64,000 nt of DNA from a beta proteobacterium AAP51. Lineage in GTDB: Bacteria; Pseudomonadota; Gammaproteobacteria; Burkholderiales; Burkholderiaceae_C. The notes under the pieces were generated by a model that was not told where the DNA came from, did no database searches, and saw nothing but the letters and a program-made list of their open reading frames with translations. Shown here piece after piece: positions 1-8,304 of this stretch. Position 1 is the first letter of the stretch. The number at the start of each line of letters is the position of its first letter. Both the position numbers and the translations under genes were made by a program. The stretch is from positions 1 through 64,000 of the forward strand of contig LJHT01000026.1 of the NCBI GenBank assembly GCA_001295905.1, in the 5' to 3' direction.

Positions 1-324
1 GGCCTTTTTCGCCGCCTTCTTGGCCGCCGGCTTGCCAGCGGCCAGCAGCGCGTCGAGGTTCTTCGTGATCTCGCCTTCGATGGTCTTGCTGAAGGCCCCG
101 AGCAGGAAACCGAGCTTGGCGTCCAGCTCGAAGTGGTCGCCCGCCACGATGAGGCGGCCGCTCACGCCGGTGCGCTTGAATTCCACCGTGTCGCTGGTCT
201 CGCCTTCCAGCACGGTGCATTCCATGTCGAACTTGTTCTCCACCTCTTCGGCCCATTGCCAGGCAATCTTGCGGGCCTGGGCCAGACCGAGGCTGTGGTC
301 GCGGTGGATGTGGATGTCTGCCAT
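1..324 (-). CDS. Polyhydroxyalkanoic acid system family protein (3' end cut by window edge)
   Basis: Small cytoplasmic protein of the PHA-system family, associated with PHA granules or their regulation; its biochemical role is not settled. The visible 108 codons start with ATG at 322-324 and read MADIHIHRDHSLGLAQARK, a typical N-terminus for this family, followed by a globular beta-rich part. The visible end is an Ala/Lys-rich tail (AAKKAAKKA), like the basic tails of PHA-granule proteins. No stop codon is reached before position 1, so the gene is partial. It starts 26 bp after the aminopeptidase gene on the same strand and is probably cotranscribed with it. A phasin at 29.1-29.6 kb supports a PHA-storing host. 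Confidence 0.75.
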   Translation of the reverse strand, partial: MADIHIHRDHSLGLAQARKIAWQWAEEVENKFDMECTVLEGETSDTVEFKRTGVSGRLIVAGDHFELDAKLGFLLGAFSKTIEGEITKNLDALLAAGKPAAKKAAKKA

Positions 325-350
325 GTGAGGGTCCTTTCTGCCTGGAGGTT

Positions 351-1475
351 TCAGGGCGGATTCGGGGAAACGGTGGCGGGCGCGGTAGCCGCCAGCCTGG
401 CGCGGCGTTCGGCAGGCGGCAGGGCCGCCAGCGCACGCACGGCCGCGTAGAAACGCGTGAAGTCGCCGCCTTCGGCCTGCAGCAAGCGCTCGAAGCCGGG
501 CACCAGTTCGTTGTAGGCCGCCAGCACGCCCAGCGAGGCATTGTTGGCACGCGCAAACCAGCCGTCATATCCCGCAAAGCCGCCCCAGCGGGTGGCTTTC
601 AGCTCGGCGTGTTCGGCGCGCAGGGCGGCCATCAGCTCGGCCTTGCGCTGGCGCTTGGTGGCGTCGTCGGCCGGGCTGGCGTACACCTGCAGCAGCCGCT
701 CGCGGTAGCGCATGGTGAGGGCGCGGAAGTCTTCGCGGCGCTGCTCCAGCCGTGCCACCTCGGCCAGAGCCTCGGGCGTGCCGTGCAGGGCCAGCCAGCG
801 GCGGGCGCCGGCCCTTTCCACCGCGGTGGCGAAGCTTTCGTTGAAGGTGGTGTCGTCGTTGACGTACACCACCTGGTGCGCCAGCTCGTGGAAGAGCAGC
901 CGCGCCAGCTCGGCCTCGGGCCACTGGATGAAGGTGTTGAGCAGCGGGTCGCCACCCACCCAGTTGCTGAAGCCCAGCGTGCTGTAGGCCGGCACGCCGT
1001 AGACCATCACCTCCCAGCCTTCGGCCTTCAGCTGCGCGGCCAGGGCGTCGGCGGGTTCGCGCTGGAAATAGCCGCGGTAGCCCACGCAGCCCAGCACCGG
1101 GAAACACCAGGTCTTCAGCTTCAGGCCGAGTTCAGGCGCCGCCACCACGTTCCACACCACGGCCTCGCGCTGCAGGTCGGCGTAGCGGCGATAGCTGCTG
1201 TTGTCGGGCAGCTTCAGCTCGGTCACCGCGAAATCGCGCAGGCGCTGGCTGAGTTCCAGGCGCTGGCGCAGCGCGGGCGGCGTGGCGGGGTCGGCCACGG
1301 CCTGCGCCACCGGGCGGGCGCGCTGCAGCAGGTCGAGGTGGCCGCCGGTAGCCTGGGCGTAGTAGCCCAGCGTGCTGCAGCCGGTGGTGAGGCACACCGC
1401 CACCGCCGCCAGCCCCAGGGTACCCAGCAAGCCTGCCATGGCCATCAACAGCCAGAAACCGCGCCGCCGCCTCAA
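351..1475 (-). CDS. Predicted aminopeptidase, lipoprotein (COG4324 family)
   Basis: Putative zinc aminopeptidase anchored in the cell envelope. I chose the TTG at 1473-1475, which overlaps the stop of the upstream oxidoreductase as TTGA. It gives a complete lipoprotein signal: an Arg-rich n-region (RRRRGFW), a hydrophobic stretch and the lipobox LTTGC with Cys at about residue 33. ATG codons at 1445 and 1439 are alternatives that lose the basic n-region. The gluzincin motif HELAHQ lies near residues 196-201, followed about 15-20 residues later by FNESFATAVE, which supplies the usual downstream Glu. The length of about 374 aa is normal for the family. Translation is likely coupled to the oxidoreductase upstream. 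The peptide substrate is unknown. Confidence 0.8.
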   Translation of the reverse strand: MRRRRGFWLLMAMAGLLGTLGLAAVAVCLTTGCSTLGYYAQATGGHLDLLQRARPVAQAVADPATPPALRQRLELSQRLRDFAVTELKLPDNSSYRRYADLQREAVVWNVVAAPELGLKLKTWCFPVLGCVGYRGYFQREPADALAAQLKAEGWEVMVYGVPAYSTLGFSNWVGGDPLLNTFIQWPEAELARLLFHELAHQVVYVNDDTTFNESFATAVERAGARRWLALHGTPEALAEVARLEQRREDFRALTMRYRERLLQVYASPADDATKRQRKAELMAALRAEHAELKATRWGGFAGYDGWFARANNASLGVLAAYNELVPGFERLLQAEGGDFTRFYAAVRALAALPPAERRARLAATAPATVSPNPP

Positions 1476-3526
1476 GCCGCCCGCACCTCGACCAGGCAGT
1501 CGTAGAAGGTGGGGGCACGGCCCAGGTCGGTGAGGCGCTGGTTCGTCAGCTCGTTCACGTTGGTACCGTCCAGGCCCATCTTGCGCCACCAGATGCCCAG
1601 GCCATTCACCACGCCCGGCCGTGCGCGCAGGCTCACCTTCAGGCGGCAGCGGTGCTGGCCCCGGTCGTTGAACACCAGCACTTCGCTGGCGTCAGTCAGG
1701 CCGCGCGCGGCGGCGTCTTCGGCATGCATCTCGAGCAAGGGCTCTTTCTCGGCCGCACGCAGGCTGGCCACGTTGACGAAGGTGCTGTTGAGGAAGTGCC
1801 GCGCTGGCGGCGAGATCATCGCCAGCGGGTAGCGCGCCGCCAGCTCCGGCGCGCTCTCGGCGCTTTCGTGGTTGGGCAGGTGGTCGGGCAGGCCGTAGCC
1901 CGGCGCATCGGCCCAGGCCTTGCCGCTGGGCGTGGGGAAACCGCCCTCGGCAAAAGGCGCATCGGCGATGTTCAGCTTCGACCAGCCGCGCGCGAAAAGC
2001 TCGTCCAGGTTCACTTGCTGCGCGTTGAAGGCGCCGCGGGCCATGGTCTCGTCGCTGTCGGCGAAGCAGGGCTCGGTGTAGCCCATCTGCGCCGCCAGGC
2101 CGCGGAAGATCTCGGCATTGCTGCGTGCCTGCCCCAGCGGCGCGATGGCGGGGCGGTTCAGCAGCGCGTAGGTGTGGCCGTAGGCGCTGTGGGCGTCCCA
2201 GTGCTCCAGCTGCGTGGTGGCGGGCAGCACGTAGTCGGCGTGGTCGGCGGTGTCGGTGAGGAAGTGCTCCAGCACCACGGTGAAGAGGTCATCGCGCGCG
2301 AAGCCCTGTACCACCTTGCCGCTTTCGGGCGCCACGGCCACCGGGTTGCTGTTGTAGACGACCACGGCCTCGATCTTCGGCCCGAAGGTGGGCGAGGTCT
2401 CGCTGAGCAGCGCGTCGCCGATGGTGCTCATGTTGATGGTGCGGGGGTTTCGGCCGGCCAGCAGGTCAGGCCGCTGCAGCCAGGCGTCGTTGCGCGCGCC
2501 CTTGAACCAGCCCGAGCTGCTGAGCAGCAGGCCGCCGGCGCGGTGCCGCCAGGCGCCGATCAGGCAGGGCAGCAAGGCCACCAGTCGCACCGCGTTGCCG
2601 CCGCCGCGCACGCGCTGCATGCCGTAGTTCAGGCGGATGGCCGCCGGCTGCGTGCGGCCGTAGGCCTGCGCCAGGCCGCGCACTTCATCGGCCGTGATGC
2701 CGCAGACCTGCGCCACGCGCTCGGGCGGCCACTGCAGCGCGCGCTCGCGCAGCGCCGGCCAGCCTTCGACGAAACGGTTGACGTAGTCGTGGTCCAGCAG
2801 GTCGTGCGTGATCAGCTCGTGCATCAGGCCCAGCGCCAGGGCGCCATCGGTGCCCGGGCGCAGCGCGATGTGCTGGTGGCACTTCTCGGCCGTCTCGGTG
2901 CGGCGCGGGTCGATGCAAACCAACCGCGCCCCGGCGCGCTTGGCCTGCTGGGCGAAGTTCCAGAAATGCACGCTGCTGGTGATGGGGTTGCTGCCCCAGA
3001 TGAGGATGAGCCGGCTCTCGGCAAAGAACTCCACGTGCATGCCCACCTTGCCGCCGTAGGTGGCCATCAGCCCCTCGGCACCGGCGCTGGCGCAGATGGT
3101 GCGGTCCAGCAGGCTGGCGCCCAGCTTGTGGAAGAAGCGCGCGGCCATGCCGTCGCCCTGCACCAGGCCCATGGTGCCGGCATAGCTGTAGGGCAGGATG
3201 GCCTCGGGCGCGCGCGCCGCGATGACCTGCAGCCGGCGGGCGATGTCGGCCAGCGCTTCGTCCCAGCCCACCGGCTCGAAGCGGCCCTCGCCCTTGCGGC
3301 CCACGCGCTTCAGCGGCGTGAGCACACGTTCAGGGTGGTAGCTGCGCTCGGCGTAGCGGCTCACCTTCGTGCACAGCGCGCCGTGGGTGGGCGGATGGTC
3401 AGGGTCGCCCGCCACGCGCACCACGCGGCCCGCTTCCACGGTGGTTTGCAAGGCACAGGTGTCAGGGCAGTCGTGCGGGCAGGCGCCCTGCACCACCACA
3501 CGTGGCAGCTCGATGGAAACACTCAT
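1472..3526 (-). CDS. Molybdopterin-dependent oxidoreductase (4Fe-4S, BisC/FdhF superfamily)
   Basis: A 684-aa molybdenum-bis-MGD enzyme of the COG0243 superfamily. The N-terminal iron-sulfur ligands are Cys16, Cys20, Cys24 (CPHDCPDTC) and Cys52 (GALCTK), a Cx3Cx3Cx27C arrangement. The catalytic domains contain IWGSNP and CIDPRRTETA cofactor-contact motifs, and the last ~110 residues form a molybdopterin-dinucleotide-binding domain. I start at ATG 3524-3526 because the Fe-S motif follows at normal spacing; an in-frame ATG 14 codons upstream adds a non-conserved stretch. No twin-arginine signal is seen, so it is probably cytoplasmic. No electron-transfer subunit or cofactor-maturation gene is adjacent, so the substrate cannot be inferred. 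It is followed by a 4-bp overlapping aminopeptidase gene. Confidence 0.87.
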   Translation of the reverse strand: MSVSIELPRVVVQGACPHDCPDTCALQTTVEAGRVVRVAGDPDHPPTHGALCTKVSRYAERSYHPERVLTPLKRVGRKGEGRFEPVGWDEALADIARRLQVIAARAPEAILPYSYAGTMGLVQGDGMAARFFHKLGASLLDRTICASAGAEGLMATYGGKVGMHVEFFAESRLILIWGSNPITSSVHFWNFAQQAKRAGARLVCIDPRRTETAEKCHQHIALRPGTDGALALGLMHELITHDLLDHDYVNRFVEGWPALRERALQWPPERVAQVCGITADEVRGLAQAYGRTQPAAIRLNYGMQRVRGGGNAVRLVALLPCLIGAWRHRAGGLLLSSSGWFKGARNDAWLQRPDLLAGRNPRTINMSTIGDALLSETSPTFGPKIEAVVVYNSNPVAVAPESGKVVQGFARDDLFTVVLEHFLTDTADHADYVLPATTQLEHWDAHSAYGHTYALLNRPAIAPLGQARSNAEIFRGLAAQMGYTEPCFADSDETMARGAFNAQQVNLDELFARGWSKLNIADAPFAEGGFPTPSGKAWADAPGYGLPDHLPNHESAESAPELAARYPLAMISPPARHFLNSTFVNVASLRAAEKEPLLEMHAEDAAARGLTDASEVLVFNDRGQHRCRLKVSLRARPGVVNGLGIWWRKMGLDGTNVNELTNQRLTDLGRAPTFYDCLVEVRAA

Positions 3527-3628
3527 GCGGCGACTGTGCCACAGCGAAGGGCCCCGGTCCGGGGGCAAGGGCTAGGGGCGCGCGCCTGGGGCGAGGCCAG
3601 CGAGCATGGACGACAGACCCTCCCGCTC

Positions 3629-4546
3629 TCAGCCCCCGGGCGGATCGAAATGTGCCACCGCGTGGTCGATGAAGGCGCGCACCTTGGGCGCGATGAAGCG
3701 GCTGCTCGGGAACACCGCGTGCACCGGCACCGGCTGCGGCGTCCAGGCCGGCAGCACCGGCAGAAGCTCGGCGGCGGCGTGCACCTGCACGGTGTGCAGT
3801 GGCAGCCGCGCGATGCCCAGGCCGGCGCGGCAGGCCTCCAGCAGCAGCGAGATGCTGCCTGCGCGCACCCGCGCCGGAGCGCCGCCGCGCCGCTCAATGC
3901 GCTCGATGCGCTCCACCGCCGCGCCGGGCTCGGGCGGCAGCAGCGTCCAATCGGTGCGGCCGCTGCCGGTGGAGAACATCAGCAGCGTGTGCTCGCGCAG
4001 CTGCGCCGGCGTGGCCGGCACGCCGGCACGGGCCAGGTAGACCGGGCTGGCGTAGAGGCCATAGCGCATCGGCCCCAGCAGCCGCGCGGCCAGGCGCGAG
4101 TCTTCCAGCGCGCCCACGCGCAGCGCCAGGTCGAAGCCCTCGTGCACCAGGTCGACCAGGCGGCTGCTGAAGTCCATGTCCACACTCATCTGCGGCCAGC
4201 GCTGCAGGTAACCCGTCACCCAGCGGTTGGCGGCCACCAGCGCGAAGTCGGGGCTGCAGGTCAGGCGCAGCGTGCCGCTGGGCTCGGCCTGCTGGGCGCG
4301 GGCGAACTGCAGCAGCTCGTCGCCGGCACCCAGGATGGCGCGGGCTCGCTCGTACACGGCCTGCCCGCCGTCGGTGACGCTCAGGCTGCGCGTGCTGCGC
4401 TCCAGCAGGCGCAGGCCGAGCTCGGCCTCCAGCGCCGACACGGCACGCGACAGCCGCGCCTTGTCGGTGCCCAGCACCTCGGCCGCGGCGGTGAAGCTGC
4501 CGGCCTCCACCACCTTGCAGAAGGCCTCCAGACGGCTGAACTCCAT
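3629..4546 (-). CDS. LysR family transcriptional regulator
   Basis: A 305-aa LysR-type regulator. Residues about 1-60 hold the winged helix-turn-helix (FTAAAEVLGTDKARLSRAVS), and residues about 90-300 form the periplasmic-binding-like effector domain. The start is ATG 4544-4546, where the typical opening MEFSRLEAFCKVVEAGSF begins; the frame stays open far upstream but that part does not look like a LysR N-terminus. The protein belongs to the AaeR/DsdC-like group with a short acidic effector pocket; the inducer is unknown. It is divergent from the PfpI-hydrolase-monooxygenase operon (108 bp between start codons), so it most likely controls that operon and itself. Confidence 0.88.
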   Translation of the reverse strand: MEFSRLEAFCKVVEAGSFTAAAEVLGTDKARLSRAVSALEAELGLRLLERSTRSLSVTDGGQAVYERARAILGAGDELLQFARAQQAEPSGTLRLTCSPDFALVAANRWVTGYLQRWPQMSVDMDFSSRLVDLVHEGFDLALRVGALEDSRLAARLLGPMRYGLYASPVYLARAGVPATPAQLREHTLLMFSTGSGRTDWTLLPPEPGAAVERIERIERRGGAPARVRAGSISLLLEACRAGLGIARLPLHTVQVHAAAELLPVLPAWTPQPVPVHAVFPSSRFIAPKVRAFIDHAVAHFDPPGG

Positions 4547-4555
4547 TGTTGTCTT

Positions 4556-4576
4556 TCGAAGCAACGATGAGTTCGA
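4556..4576. promoter_or_regulatory. Inverted repeat, candidate LysR operator
   Basis: TCGAA-N11-TTCGA is a 5-bp inverted repeat with the T-N11-A-like geometry typical of LysR boxes. It sits 10-30 bp upstream of the lysR start in the divergent intergenic region shared with the PfpI gene. The repeat is seen directly; binding by the adjacent regulator is inferred. Confidence 0.4.
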
Positions 4577-4654
4577 TTCTGGCCGATTGATGGACAAGCG
4601 GTGCACCGCGACCATCCCGGCCATCGATCCCAACCCGTCGCACCGGAGCAGTCC

Positions 4655-5398
4655 ATGGCCACCGACACCAACCCCAGCCACACGCCGCCCCGCCGCGTGC
4701 TGATGATCGCCGCCAACGCCGCCACCAGCCCCACCACCGGCTGGCCCATCGGCGTGTGGGCGGCCGAGCTGACGCACCCGTACTGGGCCTTCACCGAAGC
4801 CGGCTACGAGGTCGAGATCTGCAGCCCCGAAGGCGGCGATCTGCTGCTCGACAGCTACTCCGACCCGCGCCACGACAGCGGCTACTCGGCGCACGACCTC
4901 ATCAGCCTGGGTTTCGTCAACAGCCCGGCGCACGCCGCGCTGCTGAAGAACACCCGGCCGCTGGCGCAGACGGACCTGACGCGCTTCGACGCCGTGTTCG
5001 TTTGCGGCGGGCAAAGCCCGATGGTCACCTTCATCGACAACGAACCGCTGCACCGCACGCTGGCCCAGGTGTATGAGGCCGGCCGGGTGCTGGCGCTGGT
5101 GTGCCACGGCACCTGCGCGCTGCTGAAGACGCGCCTCGCGGACGGCCGCCTGCTCGTGCACGGCAAGACCTGGACGGGCTTTGCCAACAGCGAGGAGGCC
5201 TATGCCGACGGCTTCGTGGGCATGCGCATCCAGCCGTTCTGGATCGAGGACGAGGCGCGCCGCATCGCCGGCACGAACTTCGTCGTCGACCAGAAGTTCC
5301 GCGCATTCGCGGTGCGCGACGGGCGGCTCGTCACGGGCCAGCAGCAGTGCTCCGGCGCGGCCGCGGCGGCGCTGGTGATCGAGGCGCTTGGCCGCTGA
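4655..5398 (+). CDS. DJ-1/PfpI family protein (type 1 glutamine amidotransferase-like)
   Basis: A 247-aa protein of the DJ-1/ThiJ/PfpI superfamily (Hsp31/YajL-like). The nucleophile elbow is CHGTC, with the candidate nucleophile Cys at about residue 150, preceded by the ALV strand. Other family features are VCGGQSPM and the N-terminal VLMIAAN strand. Members act as glyoxalases, chaperones or covalent hydrolases; the exact reaction cannot be told here. The start ATG 4655 has a GGAG ribosome-binding site 6 bp upstream; an ATG at 4601 adds an unconserved basic stretch. It is the first gene of a three-gene operon with an alpha/beta hydrolase 21 bp downstream, and is divergent from a LysR regulator that probably controls it. 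Confidence 0.85.
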   Translation: MATDTNPSHTPPRRVLMIAANAATSPTTGWPIGVWAAELTHPYWAFTEAGYEVEICSPEGGDLLLDSYSDPRHDSGYSAHDLISLGFVNSPAHAALLKNTRPLAQTDLTRFDAVFVCGGQSPMVTFIDNEPLHRTLAQVYEAGRVLALVCHGTCALLKTRLADGRLLVHGKTWTGFANSEEAYADGFVGMRIQPFWIEDEARRIAGTNFVVDQKFRAFAVRDGRLVTGQQQCSGAAAAALVIEALGR

Positions 5399-5419
5399 AC
5401 CCCACATCAGGAGCACACC

Positions 5420-6241
5420 ATGAACCGCTCACGCCGCTTGCTGACCACCCTGCCCCTGCTGGCCCTGGCCGCCGCCTGCGGCACCACGCCCCCGCCGCCG
5501 GCCAAGCCGACCTTCGTGCTGGTGCACGGCGCCTTCCAGGACGAACGCGCCTGGAGCGAGCTCACGCCGCGCCTGCAGGCCGCCGGACACAAGGTGGTGG
5601 CCGTCCGCCTGGCTGGCCGTGCCGGCGACAGCACCGCTCTCTCCACCATCACGCTCGACAGCTACCGCGAGCAGGTGGCCGCCGCCATGGCCGCCGAGCC
5701 CGCGCCGGTGGTGCTGGTGGGCCACAGCTTCGGCGGCATCACCATCGCAGGGGTGGCCGAGAAGCTGCCCGAGCGCGTGCGCGCACTTGTGTTCGTGGGC
5801 GCCTACCTGCCGCAGGCCGGCGCGGCCGATCAGAGCATGGCCAAGCTGGCCGAGCAGGACCGCTGGAACGGCTTCACGCGCGAGAACTTCGTCGTCGCCA
5901 AGGACTACCAGAGCGCCGGCGTGCTGGAGCGCGACGTGGTGACGCTGTTCTGCGGCGACTGCAGCACCGAGCAGCAGGCGCGCACGCTGCGCGACTTCCA
6001 CCAGAAGGAGCCGCTCAAGCCCGCCGGCACGCCGGTGGTCGTGACGGCCGAGCGCTACGGGCGCGTGCCCAAGGTCTACGTGAAGACACTGCGCGACCGC
6101 GCCATCAGCCCGCAGATGCAGCAGTTGATGATCGAGCGCACGCCGGTGCAGCGCGTGCTCGCGGTCGACAGCGGGCACTCGCCCTTCCTCAGCCAGCCGC
6201 AGGCGCTGGCCCAGGCGCTGCTCGAGGCTGCGCGTGACTGA
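5420..6241 (+). CDS. Alpha/beta hydrolase, putative lipoprotein
   Basis: A 273-aa alpha/beta-fold esterase or hydrolase of the EstC-like family. The N-terminus is a lipoprotein signal with lipobox LAAAC (Cys20), so it should be membrane-anchored in the envelope. The nucleophile elbow is GHSFGG with Ser at about residue 103. The oxyanion region HGAFQDER and the final catalytic His in DSGHSPF near residue 250 are in place. The gene follows the PfpI gene by 21 bp and overlaps the next gene by 8 bp, which implies coordinated expression. The substrate is unknown; the neighbouring monooxygenase-like protein suggests breakdown of, or protection from, a small organic compound. Confidence 0.85.
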   Translation: MNRSRRLLTTLPLLALAAACGTTPPPPAKPTFVLVHGAFQDERAWSELTPRLQAAGHKVVAVRLAGRAGDSTALSTITLDSYREQVAAAMAAEPAPVVLVGHSFGGITIAGVAEKLPERVRALVFVGAYLPQAGAADQSMAKLAEQDRWNGFTRENFVVAKDYQSAGVLERDVVTLFCGDCSTEQQARTLRDFHQKEPLKPAGTPVVVTAERYGRVPKVYVKTLRDRAISPQMQQLMIERTPVQRVLAVDSGHSPFLSQPQALAQALLEAARD

Positions 6242-6806
6242 CCGGACCGCGGCCGATGCCGTGACGGCCGTGGTCACGCGCCGCGTGAAACCCGGCCACG
6301 AGGCCGCCTACGAGGCCGCGCTGGCCCGCCTCCAGGCCGACGGCGCGGCCTTCGATGGCTACCTCGGCGCCACCACGCAGCGGCCGGCGCCCGGCGCGGC
6401 CGAGCCGGTGTACACCAGCGTGATCCGCTTCGCCGGCCTGGCGCAGTGGCAAGCCTTCGAGCACAGCGAGCGCCGCGCCGCCTTTGCTGCCGAAGTGGCG
6501 CCGCACGTGCAGGCCGACGCCGTGTGGGACACCCACACCGGCCTGGAGTTCTGGTTCAGCCCGCCGGCCGGCACCGTGGTGGCGCAGCCGGTGCGCTGGC
6601 GCATGGCGCTGGTGATGGTGGTGGTGGTCTACGCGCTGGTGGCGCTGATCGGCGGTGCGGTGGCCGCCCTGCTGCCCAGCGTGCCAGCGCCGCTGCGGCT
6701 GCTGCTCACCATCGCGCTCGAGGTGGCGCTGCTCACCTGGTGGCTTATGCCGCGCCTGACGCGCTGGCTGGCGCCGTGGATCTACCCGCGCGCCCGTCGC
6801 GCCTGA
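6234..6806 (+). CDS. Antibiotic biosynthesis monooxygenase (ABM) domain protein with membrane anchor
   Basis: A 190-aa protein starting with GTG inside the end of the hydrolase gene (8-bp overlap). Residues about 10-105 resemble an ABM/ferredoxin-like dimeric alpha-beta barrel (VTRRVKPGHEAAYEAAL at the start, FWFSPP at the end). Residues about 120-175 contain two hydrophobic helices (ALVMVVVVYALVALIGG and LLLTIALEVALLTWWLM) followed by an Arg-rich end. This layout matches the COG3224-type family, in which an ABM domain is followed by two transmembrane segments. The active site would face the cytoplasm if the N-terminus is inside. It is the last gene of the LysR-linked operon; no substrate is known. 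Confidence 0.75.
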   Translation: MTDRTAADAVTAVVTRRVKPGHEAAYEAALARLQADGAAFDGYLGATTQRPAPGAAEPVYTSVIRFAGLAQWQAFEHSERRAAFAAEVAPHVQADAVWDTHTGLEFWFSPPAGTVVAQPVRWRMALVMVVVVYALVALIGGAVAALLPSVPAPLRLLLTIALEVALLTWWLMPRLTRWLAPWIYPRARRA

Positions 6807-7101
6807 ATCAAGGAACCACCCCCCACGGAGCCCGCCCTGGACGGTGCCATCGAAGGCCGCCGCCAATGCGGCGCCGTGCAGTTGCGAGTGCTGCGCCTGC
6901 TGCTGGCCCTGGGCCTGTTCGGACGCAACACGGGCCTGGCCATCCGCCACCCGGTGTGGCGCGAATCGAAGCCCCACGGGTACCCGCTGCCGCCCACCGA
7001 GGCCCCAACGGGCTGAAGGATTGCCCCAGAACGACATGGGCGGGTGCGCTGGGTAAGATGCCCCGGCTGGCGGCTGTTCCGCCGGCACCGGAGCCCCTGC
7101 G

Positions 7102-8304
7102 ATGAACCTGCTCGAACCCATCCTGGCCGACGCGGCCGAAGTCACCGCCATCCGCCGCGACATCCACGCCCACCCGGAACTGTGCTTCCAGGAAGCACGC
7201 ACGGCCGACGTGATTGCCAAGGCGCTCACCGACTGGGGCATTCCCATCCACCGCGGGCTGGGCACCACGGGGGTGGTGGGCATCGTGAAGAACGGCACCA
7301 GCACACGCGCCGTGGGCCTGCGCGCCGACATCGACGCGCTGCCCATGACCGAGCACAACCAGTTCGCCCACGCCAGCAAGTACCCCGGCAAGATGCACGC
7401 CTGCGGCCACGACGGCCACACCGCCATGCTGCTGGCCGCGGCCAAGCATCTGGCGAAGCACCGGAATTTCGACGGCACCGTCTACCTCGTGTTCCAGCCC
7501 GCCGAAGAAGGCGGCGGCGGCGCGCGCGAGATGATCAAGGACGGCCTGTTCGAGAAGTTCCCGATGGAGGCCATGTTCGGCGCCCACAACTGGCCCGGCA
7601 TGCCGGTGGGCAGCTTCGGCGTCAAGAACGGCGCCATGATGGCCAGCAGCAACGAGTTCACGGTCACCATCCGCGGCAAGGGCAGCCACGCTGCGCTGCC
7701 GCACCTGGGCGTCGACCCCGTGCCGGTGGCGGCGCAGATGGTGATGGCCTTCCAGACCATCATCACGCGCAACCGCCGCCCGGTGGACCCCGGCGTCATC
7801 AGCGTGACCATGATCCACGCCGGCGAAGCCACCAACGTGGTGCCCGACAGCTGCCAGATGCGCGGCACCGTGCGCACCTTCAGCATCGAGACGCTGGACC
7901 TCATCGAAAAGCGCATGCGCGAAGTGGCCGAGCACACCTGCGCGGCTTTCGGCGCGGCCTGCGAGTTCGAGTTCACGCGCAACTACCCGCCCACGGTGAA
8001 CCACGGGCCCGAGACGGCCTTCGTGCGGCGCGTGCTGGGGCAGGTGGTCGGGCCCGAGAACATCCACGAGTTCGAGCCGACGATGGGCGCCGAGGACTTC
8101 AGCTACTTCCTGCAGGCCAAGCCGGGCTGCTATTTCGTCATCGGCAACGGCGACGGCGCGCACCGCGAAGGCGGCCACGGCCTCGGCCCCTGCATGCTGC
8201 ACAACCCCAGCTACGACTTCAACGACGAGCTCATTCCGCTGGGCGCCACGGCCTGGGTGCGCCTGGCCGAAGAGTGGCTGAAAGCGCCGGTGCCAGCGCG
8301 ATGA
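7102..8304 (+). CDS. M20 family metallo-amidohydrolase (hippurate hydrolase / aminoacylase-like)
   Basis: A 400-aa M20D-family amidohydrolase that cleaves N-acyl amino acids or similar amides. Visible motifs are the N-terminal RRDIHAHPEL, the metal-binding ACGHDGHTAM near residues 100-110, the PAEEGGGGA Glu pair and the C-terminal MGAEDFSYF metal ligand. A dimerisation lid domain with GKGSHAALPHLGVDP lies between. Length and start (ATG 7102) are normal. It overlaps the next gene by 4 bp (ATGA), so a DUF2817 peptidase is translationally coupled to it. Both enzymes hydrolyse amide bonds and may act successively on one substrate, which is an inference. Confidence 0.9.
   Translation: MNLLEPILADAAEVTAIRRDIHAHPELCFQEARTADVIAKALTDWGIPIHRGLGTTGVVGIVKNGTSTRAVGLRADIDALPMTEHNQFAHASKYPGKMHACGHDGHTAMLLAAAKHLAKHRNFDGTVYLVFQPAEEGGGGAREMIKDGLFEKFPMEAMFGAHNWPGMPVGSFGVKNGAMMASSNEFTVTIRGKGSHAALPHLGVDPVPVAAQMVMAFQTIITRNRRPVDPGVISVTMIHAGEATNVVPDSCQMRGTVRTFSIETLDLIEKRMREVAEHTCAAFGAACEFEFTRNYPPTVNHGPETAFVRRVLGQVVGPENIHEFEPTMGAEDFSYFLQAKPGCYFVIGNGDGAHREGGHGLGPCMLHNPSYDFNDELIPLGATAWVRLAEEWLKAPVPAR

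Noticed and set aside
1652..4570. Very long plus-strand open frame (972 codons) across the molybdopterin oxidoreductase and LysR genes.
   Set aside because: Antisense shadow caused by high GC at third positions; composition is His/Gln/Gly/Arg-rich with no domain, whereas the minus-strand proteins are clear.
6876..7016. Possible 46-codon GTG-started ORF between the ABM gene and the M20 gene, with a hydrophobic segment (LRLLLALGLFG).
   Set aside because: It continues the ABM reading frame beyond its stop, has no ribosome-binding site and no recognisable family. It could be a small gene or a decayed end, but I cannot support it.
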